NCBI RefSeq assembly: GCF_003850245.1
Contig: NZ_CP031015.1
Location: 62,001-126,000, forward strand
Reading direction: 5' to 3'
Length of the DNA: 64,000 nt
From: Microbacterium sp. ABRD28
GTDB lineage: Bacteria; Actinomycetota; Actinomycetes; Actinomycetales; Microbacteriaceae
In this document: positions 26,901 through 34,273 of the stretch, piece by piece
Numbering within the stretch: position 1 is the first letter of the stretch
Layout of the letters: each line of letters opens with the position of its first letter
Made by a program: the position numbers and the translations under genes
Notes under the pieces: generated by a model
Databases searched by the model: none
What the model was told of the DNA's origin: nothing
What the model saw: only the letters and a program-made list of their open reading frames with translations

Positions 26901-27703
26901 GCCGTGTGCTCGGCGGCAACGCCGGCAAGGGCCCGTCGGGAACCCCGGATGCCGGTGGCTTCACCGGCTGGACGATGCTCGGCGTGAACCCAGGTGCGGG
27001 TGTCGTCGGCGCGTCGCCCGAGGTGGTCGTCGACCGGGTGCGCTGGATGCAGGCCGAGACCAAGCCGCGCGTGTCGGCGGTCGACCTCGAAGCGCCCACG
27101 GTGCTCGAGGTCGGCGAGACCGCTGCGGTGTCGGCGACCTTCGAGCAGGACGGCGGGCGGGTGGTACCGGTCGCCTGGCCGGTGTCGGCCGACTGGGCGG
27201 GCGACGGCATCGATGTCGTGACCGACCTGATCAGCACGCCTACCCGGCTCGAGGCCGCCGCCGAGGGAGTGCTGCGCCTGAACCCGGCGACCGGCGAAGT
27301 GACCGCTGTCGCCGCTGGTGAAGCGACGCTGTCGGTGACGGTGAACGGCGTGACCCAGGCGGTCGACGTGACGGTCGTCGGTGAGCCGGGGGAACCCGGC
27401 GGGCCTGGAGAACCGGGAGAGCCCGGGGAGCCTGGGGAACCGGGAGAGCCCGGGGAGCCCGGAGAGCCTGGTGAGCCTGGTGAGCCCGGGGGCCAGCCCG
27501 GCGATGGAGGGGCCCCGACGAACGGTGGCGACGGTGCGAGCGCGGGTGGTCAGCCGACGGGAGCCGGCGATAGCGATCTCGCGACGACCGGATTCGAGAG
27601 CGCCCCGCTGCTGTGGACGGCGCTGATCGCGCTCCTCGTCGTCGGCGTCGGTGCCGGGCTCCGAACCTGGCGTGTTCGCCGCGCTGGCCGACAGGAGGTC
27701 TGA
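23969..27703 (+). CDS. Large cell-wall protein: phosphodiester glycosidase and metallophosphatase domains, collagen-like tract, LAxTG anchor
   Basis: A 1244-residue exported protein. Residues 1-45 are a signal peptide. About 90-400 match a NAGPA/phosphodiester-glycosidase domain (INGDYFDMN near 131, LDGGGSTML near 365). Beta-sandwich-like spacers follow. About 775-990 is a calcineurin-type metallophosphatase with NGDLVDE, PGNHE, SHHP and NGHVG. Its first motif reads SDAQ, where the family usually has D-x-H. A Big-like domain precedes twelve Gly-x-Pro triplets, then LATTG near 1203, a hydrophobic helix and an Arg-rich tail, which is a class E type sortase signal. TTG at 23969 is chosen for GGAAGG eight bases upstream; GTG at 23918 is possible. 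No sortase gene is in the window. It may process teichoic-acid or nucleotide phosphoesters; that is inference. Confidence 0.88.
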   Translation: MPARATRLSSSPPPRRRLAAALLVAVVTTTTVGVGTLAPMPAVAAPDTGGLDLAGGDSTLLSADSQTLAPGLELTDFRRLQPAGWVTGHVMRADLTTPTLSLDVLDAGTVSGGATLSEQIAGTGAIAAINGDYFDMNNSTAPVGTNVSPTQGVRSAAPDERPAFTMSDGLAAVQALASAATVTIDGTSHRVSGVNSPAIGANGIGWYTAAWGTHPLARALGAPAALASPMATVTVQDGVVTEVSTDPASVTGETAIADGTGVLIGREAGAATLAALEVGDAVDVAVATSADVDLAVSGAQRLIIDGVQTDAEQVEAARTAIGVSRDGTEITVVTIDGRTGDSRGMTLQELGDLMLDLGVHNAVNLDGGGSTMLAVREPGESEASLHNRPSDGTERVVANSLAFFSSAPAGVVSDVQVAPALDATDADAVFPGLHRTLAGTGLDDNLGGIEVAGSFQTTDDAVSLIADSDASVVVEGVTPGTATVAFAAEGKSATTQVRVLGDLERIRPSATVIALSEPGQTATVRLTGLDADGFSAPIEARDVRVENGEDVAVEPTGLGEFTVSPVVDSGSATVTFTAGGRSVDVAVTIGYDTLPVADFADAAEWTAGVARATGTLTPATGPEGQPALTLSYDFTTSTGTRGYYAIVPGEAATGGRVLEGQPQALTMWMHGDGSGAWPRLQLKTGAGTTINLDGPMVDWTGWQQARFTVPAGTAYPLTFQRVRMMETRPTASYQGEVTIASLESVVAPDVEQPVAPRVFDPVIVTDGTVDDRAQRIAVMSDAQFVARNPDSELVQAARETFREIVAADPDYLVINGDLVDEASVADFELAARILEEEIGDRIPYVYVPGNHEIMGGAISNFIDAFGDPYRSIDLGGTRMITLNSAAGSFRASGLEQLRFLDEQLADAASDSSVTGVLVFSHHPADDPLPSKASQLADRYEAAQFVETLTQFRADTGKSAAMVNGHVGVFDATSYDGVSRVLGGNAGKGPSGTPDAGGFTGWTMLGVNPGAGVVGASPEVVVDRVRWMQAETKPRVSAVDLEAPTVLEVGETAAVSATFEQDGGRVVPVAWPVSADWAGDGIDVVTDLISTPTRLEAAAEGVLRLNPATGEVTAVAAGEATLSVTVNGVTQAVDVTVVGEPGEPGGPGEPGEPGEPGEPGEPGEPGEPGEPGEPGGQPGDGGAPTNGGDGASAGGQPTGAGDSDLATTGFESAPLLWTALIALLVVGVGAGLRTWRVRRAGRQEV
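27380..27487 (+). repeat. 9-base coding repeat giving twelve Gly-x-Pro triplets
   Basis: The 108 bases consist of twelve imperfect 9-mers of the type ggagagccc, encoding eleven GEP triplets and one GGP. The third codon bases vary, so selection is on the protein. Confidence 0.85.
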
Positions 27704-27713
27704 CCCGCCAGCC

Positions 27714-27754
27714 GACAGAGTCCCCGGTGCCCCTATGGCGCCGGGGACTCTGTC
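27714..27754 (+). terminator. Terminator of the surface-protein gene
   Basis: An 18-base stem (27714-27731 with 27737-27754, one G-T mismatch) closes a 5-base loop, starting 11 bases after the stop codon. Confidence 0.85.
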
Positions 27755-27867
27755 GTCGTCGCGGTCGCGAGGAGATCCGCGTTCCCGCGGATGAGGTCGT
27801 CGCGGCAGCATCCTCGTGGGTGCGGATCTCCGCAGGAGGGAGAGGCCGAGGCCGGTACCCCATTAGG

Positions 27868-27892
27868 TTGCGCGCAATTGAGTTGCGTGCAA
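27868..27892. promoter_or_regulatory. Candidate OhrR operator
   Basis: TTGCGCGCAA (27868-27877) and TTGCGTGCAA (27883-27892) are two palindromic boxes 15 bases apart, together forming a 25-base quasi-palindrome. They lie 11-35 bases before ohrR, where an autoregulatory site is expected. Confidence 0.65.
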
Positions 27893-27902
27893 TGCTTCTG
27901 TC

Positions 27903-28352
27903 ATGGCTGCTGTCGTGCTCGACGATTTCGTCTGCTTCGCGATGTACACCGCGTCGCATGCGACGACGCAGGCGTACCGCGAGGTGTTGAAGCCGTGGTC
28001 GCTGACGTATCCGCAGTACCTCGCGATGGTCGTGCTCGCCACCGGCGAGCGCACCGTCAGCGCTCTCGGCGAAGAGCTGCACCTCGACTCGGGCACCCTC
28101 TCCCCGCTCCTGAGACGGCTGGAGAGCCGCGGTCTCGTCGCCCGCCGGCGTGACGAGAGCGACGAGCGGGTGGTGCGGGCGAGCCTCACCGACCAGGGGC
28201 GATCGGTCTACGCCGATGTCGTGGCGGCGGCCGGATGCCTCGTGCCGGGCTTCGTCGACAGTGGGCGCAGCGTGCCCGAGCTGCTGGCCCAGCTGAACGC
28301 GATCACCGCGAACATGCGGGCGCTCGCGGGCGAACTGCGCGCCGCCTCCTGA
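27903..28352 (+). CDS. ohrR: OhrR, MarR-family organic-hydroperoxide sensor and repressor
   Basis: A 149-residue winged-helix regulator. The N-terminal FVCFAMYTASHA contains the reactive cysteine (Cys11) at the place where OhrR proteins carry their peroxide-sensing residue. The DNA-binding part is VSALGEELHLDSGTLSPLLRRLESRGLV with the wing RRRDESDERVV. OhrR represses ohr until the cysteine is oxidised by organic peroxides. Only 52 bases separate it from ohr, so they are probably cotranscribed. There is no ribosome site before ATG 27903 and the operator-like boxes end 11 bases upstream, which would fit a leaderless message. Confidence 0.93.
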   Translation: MAAVVLDDFVCFAMYTASHATTQAYREVLKPWSLTYPQYLAMVVLATGERTVSALGEELHLDSGTLSPLLRRLESRGLVARRRDESDERVVRASLTDQGRSVYADVVAAAGCLVPGFVDSGRSVPELLAQLNAITANMRALAGELRAAS

Positions 28353-28404
28353 CGCGCTTCGCCGCGGCATCCGTCACCTCTTCATCTCCCACGAAAGGAC
28401 ACTC

Positions 28405-28827
28405 ATGGACGCCCTTTACACCGCAGAAGCACTCGCCACCGGCGGAGGTCGCGACGGTCACGTGCGCACCGCCGACGGCATTCTCGACACCGACGTGCGC
28501 GTGCCGAAAGAGCTCGGGGGCGCCGGGGGCGCGCCGAACCCCGAACTGCTCTTCGCCGCCGGCTACGCGGCCTGCTTCCACAGCGCGCTGCAGAGCGTCG
28601 CGCGGACGCAGAAGGTGAAGGTCGATGGCTCGAGCGTCGGGTCGCGCGTGTCGCTGGGATCGAACGGCGACGGCGGGTTCCAGCTCGCGGTGCTGCTTGA
28701 GGTGAACATCCCGGGGGTCGACGGCGAGGTTGCACAGCAGCTCGCCGATGCCGCCCACCAGGTGTGCCCGTACTCGAACGCGACGCGCGGCAACATCGAG
28801 GTCACGGTCTCGGTCGTCGACGACTGA
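28405..28827 (+). CDS. ohr: Organic hydroperoxide resistance protein
   Basis: A 140-residue thiol-dependent peroxidase of the Ohr/OsmC family that reduces organic hydroperoxides in the cytoplasm. The two catalytic cysteines are in GYAACFHSAL (about residue 57) and HQVCPYSNATRGN (about residue 121), the standard Ohr spacing. The N-terminus LYTAEALATGGGRDGHV and DVRVPKELGG are also characteristic. ATG at 28405 is preceded by GAAAGGA. It lies directly downstream of ohrR, giving the usual two-gene peroxide-defence unit. Confidence 0.96.
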   Translation: MDALYTAEALATGGGRDGHVRTADGILDTDVRVPKELGGAGGAPNPELLFAAGYAACFHSALQSVARTQKVKVDGSSVGSRVSLGSNGDGGFQLAVLLEVNIPGVDGEVAQQLADAAHQVCPYSNATRGNIEVTVSVVDD

Positions 28828-28845
28828 CCGGACGCGGCGCGGGAT

Positions 28846-29280
28846 TCATGCGCTGAGGTGCACCCTTCGGACGAACCGGCGCTGCCAGGGCGTCTCGACT
28901 GCTCTGGGTCGGTAGTTGGCCCGAACCCACGCCACCGCCTCGCCGGCGGGCACACCGTCGAATCTGGCGAGGAGGGCGAGCGCGGTGCCGGTGCGGCCGG
29001 TGCCGCCGTCGCACGCGACCTCGACCCGCTCCGTCGCGGACCGGTCGTAGGCCTCGCGAAGCGCGGCGATCGCGTCTGACGGCGTGCGCGGCAGGCGGAA
29101 GTCGGGCCACGCGATCCACCGTGACGGCCAGCGCTCCTCGTGGTACTGCGCCGTGAGATAGAGGCCGAAATCGGGTGCAGGCTCGAAACCCGCCGAGCCG
29201 TCTCTCAGGCCGCGTCCGCGGATGCGCCGACCGCCCGGTAACGTCACGACACCCTCGAGGTCGGGCGACCACTGTGTCAT
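28846..29280 (-). CDS. Protein-tyrosine-phosphatase-like protein
   Basis: A 144-residue small phosphatase homologue. The signature loop is ACDGGTGRTGTAL, a C-x5-R motif followed by Thr (C-D-G-G-T-G-R-T), as in PTP and dual-specificity enzymes. The residue before the Cys is Ala rather than the usual His, and the general-acid Asp is probably in IAWPDFRLP. Substrate unknown. ATG at 29280 lies eight bases after the stop of the DUF1345 gene, so the two are likely cotranscribed. No strong ribosome site is seen. Confidence 0.85.
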   Translation of the reverse strand: MTQWSPDLEGVVTLPGGRRIRGRGLRDGSAGFEPAPDFGLYLTAQYHEERWPSRWIAWPDFRLPRTPSDAIAALREAYDRSATERVEVACDGGTGRTGTALALLARFDGVPAGEAVAWVRANYRPRAVETPWQRRFVRRVHLSA

Positions 29281-29288
29281 CCGTACGC

Positions 29289-29996
29289 CTATCGGGCCAA
29301 CGCCGCGATGAGGTTGATCGCGGCCGCGAGGACGATCACCCCGAGGACGAACGACAGCACCGCATGCCGGAGCACCTGGCGCCGGATGAGCGAGCTGGTG
29401 ATGCTCGTATCGGAGACCTGGTAGGTCATGCCCAGGGTGAAGGCGACGTAGGCGAAATCGCGATACTCGGGCGGCTCGGACTGGTTGAAGTCGATGCCGG
29501 CGCCGCCGAGACGGTAATAGAGCCCTGCGTAGCGAAGCGTGAAGAGGGTCTGAACCAGGCACCAGGATGCCGCAACCGTGGCGAGTGCGGCCGCGGCGAG
29601 CCCGAAGCGCGCAGCCCCCAGCACCGCGCCGGATTCGACGAGCAGCAATCCGATCGCGCCGATGCTCGCCAGAGTCGCCACGATCAGGAGGGTCTGCGCG
29701 ACCGGCTGCGTGGGATCTTCGCGCGTCGCGTGACTGGCGGTCTCGGCCGGGCCGAGCCGGAGGACGCCCAGCCACACCCAGAGGATGTAGGTCGCGGCCG
29801 CGGCGATCCAGCCGACGGCGGGGGCGAAGACCCACTCCCCGGCCACGCTGACGACAAGGGTGACCCCGAGGAACACCGCGAACATGATCGCGACGCGGAA
29901 GCCCGCCCGGTGCTGGATGCCGGAGAAGGCGCCGGGGTCGAGCGGTGCAGGAATGTTCGACGGCGTCGGAGCTTCGTCGGCGGGCGGGGTGGTCAT
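29289..29996 (-). CDS. DUF1345 membrane protein
   Basis: A 235-residue integral membrane protein. The family marker is clear: GIDFNQSEPPEYRDFAYVAF followed at once by TLGMTYQVSDTSI. Hydrophobic segments lie near residues 33-55, 60-80, 100-120, 126-150 and 212-234. Function of the family is not established. It heads a two-gene unit with the PTP-like phosphatase and is divergent from the MFS transporter at 30109. Confidence 0.92.
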   Translation of the reverse strand: MTTPPADEAPTPSNIPAPLDPGAFSGIQHRAGFRVAIMFAVFLGVTLVVSVAGEWVFAPAVGWIAAAATYILWVWLGVLRLGPAETASHATREDPTQPVAQTLLIVATLASIGAIGLLLVESGAVLGAARFGLAAAALATVAASWCLVQTLFTLRYAGLYYRLGGAGIDFNQSEPPEYRDFAYVAFTLGMTYQVSDTSITSSLIRRQVLRHAVLSFVLGVIVLAAAINLIAALAR

Positions 29997-30108
29997 GGTG
30001 CGGTTCTACCACCCGGAGGGGTCGTCGTCGACGGATGGATGATCCGCTCCGTCCCGCACTGCGCCTGCCTCTTGACGCGGTGTCGGCACGGAGGAGCACA
30101 CTGAGCAC

Positions 30109-31419
30109 ATGACACCCACGCCGCGGCGTGTGCAGGGCACCTACTACACGCTCATGCTCGGCAACACCCTCGCCGCCTCCTTCATCTGGGGCATCAACAC
30201 GCTGTTCCTCCTCGATGCCGGATTGAGCAACCTGGAGGCGTTCGCGGCCAACGCGTTCTTCACCGCGGGCATGCTGATCTTCGAGATCCCCACCGGAGTC
30301 GTCGCCGACACCCTTGGTCGCCGGGTGTCGTACCTCCTCGGAACACTGACGCTCGCGATCACCACGGGGCTCTACTGGTGGCTCTGGGTGATGGAGTCGC
30401 CGTTCTGGGCGTGGGCCGTGGTGTCGATGCTGCTCGGGCTGGGATTCACGTTCTTCTCAGGGGCCGTCGACGCGTGGCTCGTCGATGCACTCCGCGCGAC
30501 CCGTTACACGGGGAGCCTCGAGACGGTATTCGGGCGAGCCCAGATCGTCGGCGGGGTGGCGATGCTGTCGGGATCGGTGCTCGGCGGGGTGATCGCGCAG
30601 CTGACCGATCTCGGGGTGCCGTTCCTCGTGCGCGGCGGAATCCTCGTGGTGATGCTCGTCGTCGCCGCGCTGCTCATGCGTGACCTCGGCTTCACCCCTG
30701 ACCGCAGCGAGGGACCGCTGCGCGCGACGCGAACGGTTTTCCGGGCGTCGGTGACGTATGGACTCGGCAACCGACCGGTGCGTTGGCTGATGCTCGCCAG
30801 CCCCTTCGCCGCCGGCGTCGGCATGTACGTGTTCTACGCGCTGCAGCCGTACCTGCTCGAACTCTGGGGCGACGAAGGGGCGTACTCGATCGCGGGGTTG
30901 GCCGCCGCCCTCCTCGCCGGCTCCTCAATCGTCGGCGGCGCACTCGCGCCCTGGGTGCGGCGGCTGTTCCACCGCCGCACCACCGTCATCCTCATCGCGA
31001 CCGTGGGGAGCATCTTCGTTCTCGTCGTCCTCGGACTCGTGCAGAACTTCTGGGTCGCCGTCGTGCTGCTCGCCGCGTGGGGCATCGTCTCGGCCATCGA
31101 CGACCCCGTGCGCCGCGCCTACCTCAACGACATGATCCCGTCGCAGCAGCGAGCCACGGTGCTGTCGTTCGATTCGCTGCTGGGGTCCGGCGGGGGCGTC
31201 GTGTGGCAACCCGTGCTCGGGCGCGCCGCCGACATCGGCGGTTATGGACAGTCGATGCTGTGGAGCGGGGTGATCAGCGCCGTCGCCGTGCCGTTCGTGC
31301 TGCTCAGCCGAGCGGAGAAGGATCCGGCGGACGAGGTGACGGCGGTGCGCGGTGAAACGGAGGCCGTGTCGGATGTCGTGTCGGATGCCGGGCCGGAGCC
31401 GTCGCTGGATGTGACGTAG
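30109..31419 (+). CDS. MFS transporter
   Basis: A 436-residue major facilitator, probably an efflux pump, with twelve predicted membrane helices. The loop after helix 2 reads GVVADTLGRRVSY, the conserved MFS motif A. The repeated half has APWVRRLFHRRTT. The final 35 residues are hydrophilic and acidic. ATG at 30109 follows GGAGGAG about 13 bases upstream. Substrate cannot be told. The stop lies nine bases from the stop of the convergent methionine aminopeptidase gene. Confidence 0.92.
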   Translation: MTPTPRRVQGTYYTLMLGNTLAASFIWGINTLFLLDAGLSNLEAFAANAFFTAGMLIFEIPTGVVADTLGRRVSYLLGTLTLAITTGLYWWLWVMESPFWAWAVVSMLLGLGFTFFSGAVDAWLVDALRATRYTGSLETVFGRAQIVGGVAMLSGSVLGGVIAQLTDLGVPFLVRGGILVVMLVVAALLMRDLGFTPDRSEGPLRATRTVFRASVTYGLGNRPVRWLMLASPFAAGVGMYVFYALQPYLLELWGDEGAYSIAGLAAALLAGSSIVGGALAPWVRRLFHRRTTVILIATVGSIFVLVVLGLVQNFWVAVVLLAAWGIVSAIDDPVRRAYLNDMIPSQQRATVLSFDSLLGSGGGVVWQPVLGRAADIGGYGQSMLWSGVISAVAVPFVLLSRAEKDPADEVTAVRGETEAVSDVVSDAGPEPSLDVT

Positions 31420-31428
31420 GGCTCAGCG

Positions 31429-32232
31429 CTACCGCGCGAGAGTGAGGATCTCGGGGTCGCCGTCGGTGATGGCGATGGTGTGCTCGGTGTGGGCGGTGCG
31501 GCATCCGGTGGCGCTGCGGAGCGTCCAGCCGTCGGGATCGGTGATCAGAACGTCGGTGTCTGCCATCACCCAGGGCTCCAGGGCGAGGAGGAGGCCCGGC
31601 CGCAGCTTGTAGCCCCGCCCCGGGCGGCCGATGTTCGGCACATGCGGGTCGCCGTGCATGGTGGTGCCGATGCCGTGGCCGCCGAACTCGGTGTTCACGA
31701 GGTACCCGGCATCGGAGAGCACGGCGCCGATCGCATGGGAGATATCGCCGATGCGATTACCCGAACGGGCGACGTCGATGCCGGCGGCGAGCGCGCGCTG
31801 GGTGACGGCGATGAGCGCGGCGGCTTCGGGGCTTCCGGGGGCGTCGGAGGTGTCGGGGGTGTCGAAGTTCTCCGCGCCGACGATGAAACTGATGGCGGCG
31901 TCGGCGGCGATGCCGCCTTTCAGCACGGCGAGGTCGAGAGTGAGGAGGTCTCCGGGCTGCAGGGCGTAGTCATGCGGCATCCCATGGAGAACCGCATCGT
32001 TGACGGCCGTGCAGATGTAGTGACCGAAGGGACCGTTGCCGAAGGATGGCGCGTAGTCGACGTAGCAGGATTGCGCGCCCGCCTTCTCGATGAGCTGCCG
32101 CGCCCATTCGTCGATCTCGAGGAGGTTCACGCCGACGGTCACGCGTTCGCGCAGTTCCTGCAGCGTCGCCCCCACGATCGCGCCTGCGGAACGTGCGTGC
32201 TCGAGTTGGTGGGCGTTCAGGATTTCGATCAT
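31429..32232 (-). CDS. map: Methionine aminopeptidase, type I
   Basis: A 267-residue metalloprotease that removes the initiator methionine. Expected ligands and motifs are present: substrate His in VLHGMPHDY, first metal Asp in LLTLDLAVLKGG, second in AADAAISF, His in GGHGIGTTMHGDP, Glu in LALEPWV and Glu in AHTEHTIAI. A loop of about 15 residues rich in Asp, Pro and Ser (FDTPDTSDAPGSPEA) is an insertion compared with compact bacterial enzymes. It is probably an extra paralogue rather than the housekeeping map, because it is not next to ribosomal genes and shares a control region with an XRE regulator. Confidence 0.94.
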   Translation of the reverse strand: MIEILNAHQLEHARSAGAIVGATLQELRERVTVGVNLLEIDEWARQLIEKAGAQSCYVDYAPSFGNGPFGHYICTAVNDAVLHGMPHDYALQPGDLLTLDLAVLKGGIAADAAISFIVGAENFDTPDTSDAPGSPEAAALIAVTQRALAAGIDVARSGNRIGDISHAIGAVLSDAGYLVNTEFGGHGIGTTMHGDPHVPNIGRPGRGYKLRPGLLLALEPWVMADTDVLITDPDGWTLRSATGCRTAHTEHTIAITDGDPEILTLAR

Positions 32233-32270
32233 GGGGCGCTTTCGGGTCGGGGGGTGCGGCCAGGCCGGGC

Positions 32271-32298
32271 GGTATAAGAATACCGGGCCGATAATACC
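32271..32298. promoter_or_regulatory. Candidate XRE operator between map and the regulator
   Basis: GGTAT-aaga-ATACC (32271-32284) is a perfect dyad, and a third half-site ATACC lies at 32294-32298. The sites overlap possible -10 hexamers on both strands (TATTAT leftward, GATAAT rightward), as expected for a shared repressor site. Confidence 0.55.
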
Positions 32299-32313
32299 GC
32301 TAGGCTTCTCGCC

Positions 32314-32580
32314 ATGATGGTGCGGCTGCCTCACACGCCCGAGACCCTCGCGCGGGGCCGACGCGTCGGCGCCTTTCTCCGCGAGGCACGGGGCAACCGC
32401 TCGATCGTCGATGTGGCCGCGTGCGCGGGGATCTCTGGAGAGACGCTGCGCAAGATCGAGACGGGGCGCCTCCCCACCCCGTCGTTCGAGACGGTGGCCG
32501 CCGTCGCCGCTGCGCTTCACCTGTCGCTGGATGACATCGCCGAGCACGCTCGCGGTGAGGACGTCGCGCTTTCGGCCTGA
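32314..32580 (+). CDS. XRE-family helix-turn-helix regulator
   Basis: An 88-residue protein that is almost entirely a Cro/C1-type HTH: VGAFLREARGNRSIVDVA, ISGETLRKIETGRLPTPSF, AAVAAALHLSLDDIAEH. There is no extra sensory domain. It is divergent from the methionine aminopeptidase and a dyad lies between them, so autoregulation and control of map are likely. ATG at 32314 is followed by a second ATG at 32317; the true start could be either. No ribosome site precedes them, in keeping with a short or leaderless message. Confidence 0.88.
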   Translation: MMVRLPHTPETLARGRRVGAFLREARGNRSIVDVAACAGISGETLRKIETGRLPTPSFETVAAVAAALHLSLDDIAEHARGEDVALSA

Positions 32581-32747
32581 GGTCAGCCGACGAGCAGCCC
32601 GCGACGGCCCACCCGGAGGGCCGTCGCGCGCGTCATCCGCACGCTGTGAATGAAGCAAATTCATCGAAGAGCTGGATTTTTCCCTGCCCTGTAGTGTTCA
32701 CTTCAGTCATCGGACGTTCAACGGAGAACACAGAAGAAGGGCACGCC

Positions 32748-34208
32748 ATGGCAACGACTTCGGATGCGACGACATCGCGCGCGGCCGCACGGACCCAGGC
32801 CGCGATGCGACCGAAACGCGCCCTGCGCACCTGGGAGGTCGCGGCGATCTCGGTCGGATTCATGGGACCGGTCATGGCGATGTCGCTCAACGGCATCGGA
32901 GTGGCGGGCCTGGTGGGACCCCAGGTGCCCTTCACCTTCATGGTCGCGTTCGCCGGGACCCTGCTGGTGGCGTACGGCTTCGTCCGCCTGACCCGCCGCA
33001 TCAGCCACGCCGGCTCGGTGTACGCACTCGCCGGGTCGACCCTCGGCCCCCGCGCGGGCTTCTTCGGCGGCTTCGCGCTGCTCGGCACCTACATCTTCTT
33101 CGCGGCGTGCATCGCGGGCGCCTGCGCCGTGTTCTTCGAAGCGATGGCCGCAGAGATCGGCTGGCAGCTGCCGGGATGGGCGTGGTTGGTCGTGATGGCC
33201 GCGGTCACCCTGGCGGCGCTGGCTCTCACCATCCGCGAATCGACCGTCACGGCGCGCACACTCCTCGGCATCGGCCTAGTGGGGATCGTGGTGATGCTCG
33301 TGCTCGCGGCCATCATCGTCATCCGCGTCGGGGTCGGGGCGGCGCCGGTGTCGACCGGCGTCGACCTCTCGGTGCTCCTGCCCGGAGCCGCCGCCCCGAG
33401 CGCCATCATCACCGCCTCGGTCTTCGGATTCCTGTCGTGGGCGGGCTTCGAGTCAGGCACCTCGCTCAGCGAAGAGACGCAGAACCCCAAGCGCGTGATC
33501 CCGAAGGCGATCCTCCTCGCCGTCATCGTGGCGGGAGTCGTGTACGTCTTCGTGATGTTCGCCCAGACGATCGGATTCGGCACCGACGAGGCCGGCGTCG
33601 CCGCTTTCGCGGGCGCCTCGTCGACGCTCACCACCCTTGCGACGACGTACGTCGGGCCCTGGTTCGCCGTGCTGATCGCCGTGATCGCCTTCTGCGTGGC
33701 CTTCGGTGCGCTCCTCAGTGTCGTCACCGCCGCTTCGCGCCTGATCTTCGCCCTCGCCCGCGACGGCTTCGGCCCGGGCGCCCTCGCCGCGCAGAACCCC
33801 CAGACCGGCGTTCCGACGCGGAGCGTCATCGTCACCGTGGCCCTCGTCGCCGTCATGTCGCTCGGACTCGGCCTCCTGGGCGCCTCGAGCGTCGACGTCT
33901 ACTACTGGTACGCCACCATCGGCACCCTGTGCATGGTCGTCGCCTACGGGATGACGGCGGTCGGCGTCATCCGGCACACTCTCACCCCCGATTCGCGCAT
34001 CCGTCGCTGGGAGCTCGTGTTCCCTGTGCTGGGACTGGGCTACCTCGCCTTCGTCTACGCGATCCAGGTCATCGGTCAGCAGGCCCCGTATTCGTACTTC
34101 CCGTGGATCGCGGGAGCGTGGTGCCTTCTCGGGCTCGTCATCGTGCTGGCGCGGCCGAAGCTCGCCGAGCGCATCGGCCAGCGCCTCATCCTCGAGGATC
34201 CTGAGTAA
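32748..34208 (+). CDS. APC-family amino acid/polyamine permease
   Basis: A 486-residue transporter with about twelve membrane helices. The first helix region AISVGFMGPVMAMSLNG and the later GFLSWAGFESGTSLSEETQNPKR match the APC consensus of substrate and cation sites. It should import an amino acid, amine or related amide with H+ or Na+. ATG at 32748 follows AGAAGG; the frame extends upstream but that part is not protein-like. It precedes an RpiR regulator and enzymes for nitrogen-compound breakdown, which suggests it feeds that pathway. TGAA-gcaaa-TTCA at 32651-32663 is a possible control site. Confidence 0.93.
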   Translation: MATTSDATTSRAAARTQAAMRPKRALRTWEVAAISVGFMGPVMAMSLNGIGVAGLVGPQVPFTFMVAFAGTLLVAYGFVRLTRRISHAGSVYALAGSTLGPRAGFFGGFALLGTYIFFAACIAGACAVFFEAMAAEIGWQLPGWAWLVVMAAVTLAALALTIRESTVTARTLLGIGLVGIVVMLVLAAIIVIRVGVGAAPVSTGVDLSVLLPGAAAPSAIITASVFGFLSWAGFESGTSLSEETQNPKRVIPKAILLAVIVAGVVYVFVMFAQTIGFGTDEAGVAAFAGASSTLTTLATTYVGPWFAVLIAVIAFCVAFGALLSVVTAASRLIFALARDGFGPGALAAQNPQTGVPTRSVIVTVALVAVMSLGLGLLGASSVDVYYWYATIGTLCMVVAYGMTAVGVIRHTLTPDSRIRRWELVFPVLGLGYLAFVYAIQVIGQQAPYSYFPWIAGAWCLLGLVIVLARPKLAERIGQRLILEDPE

Positions 34209-34217
34209 TGCCGCGAC

Positions 34218-34247
34218 GCGGCGGCTCTATGCTGGCGGAGCCGCCGC
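34218..34247 (+). terminator. Hairpin between permease and RpiR gene
   Basis: A perfect 10-base stem (34218-34227 with 34238-34247) closes a 10-base loop. Its position, ten bases after the permease stop and before the RpiR start, fits a terminator or transcript-processing hairpin, and supports the GTG start at 34274. Confidence 0.55.
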
Positions 34248-34273
34248 ACGGCGCCGAGTGTCCGGGAGGTCAC

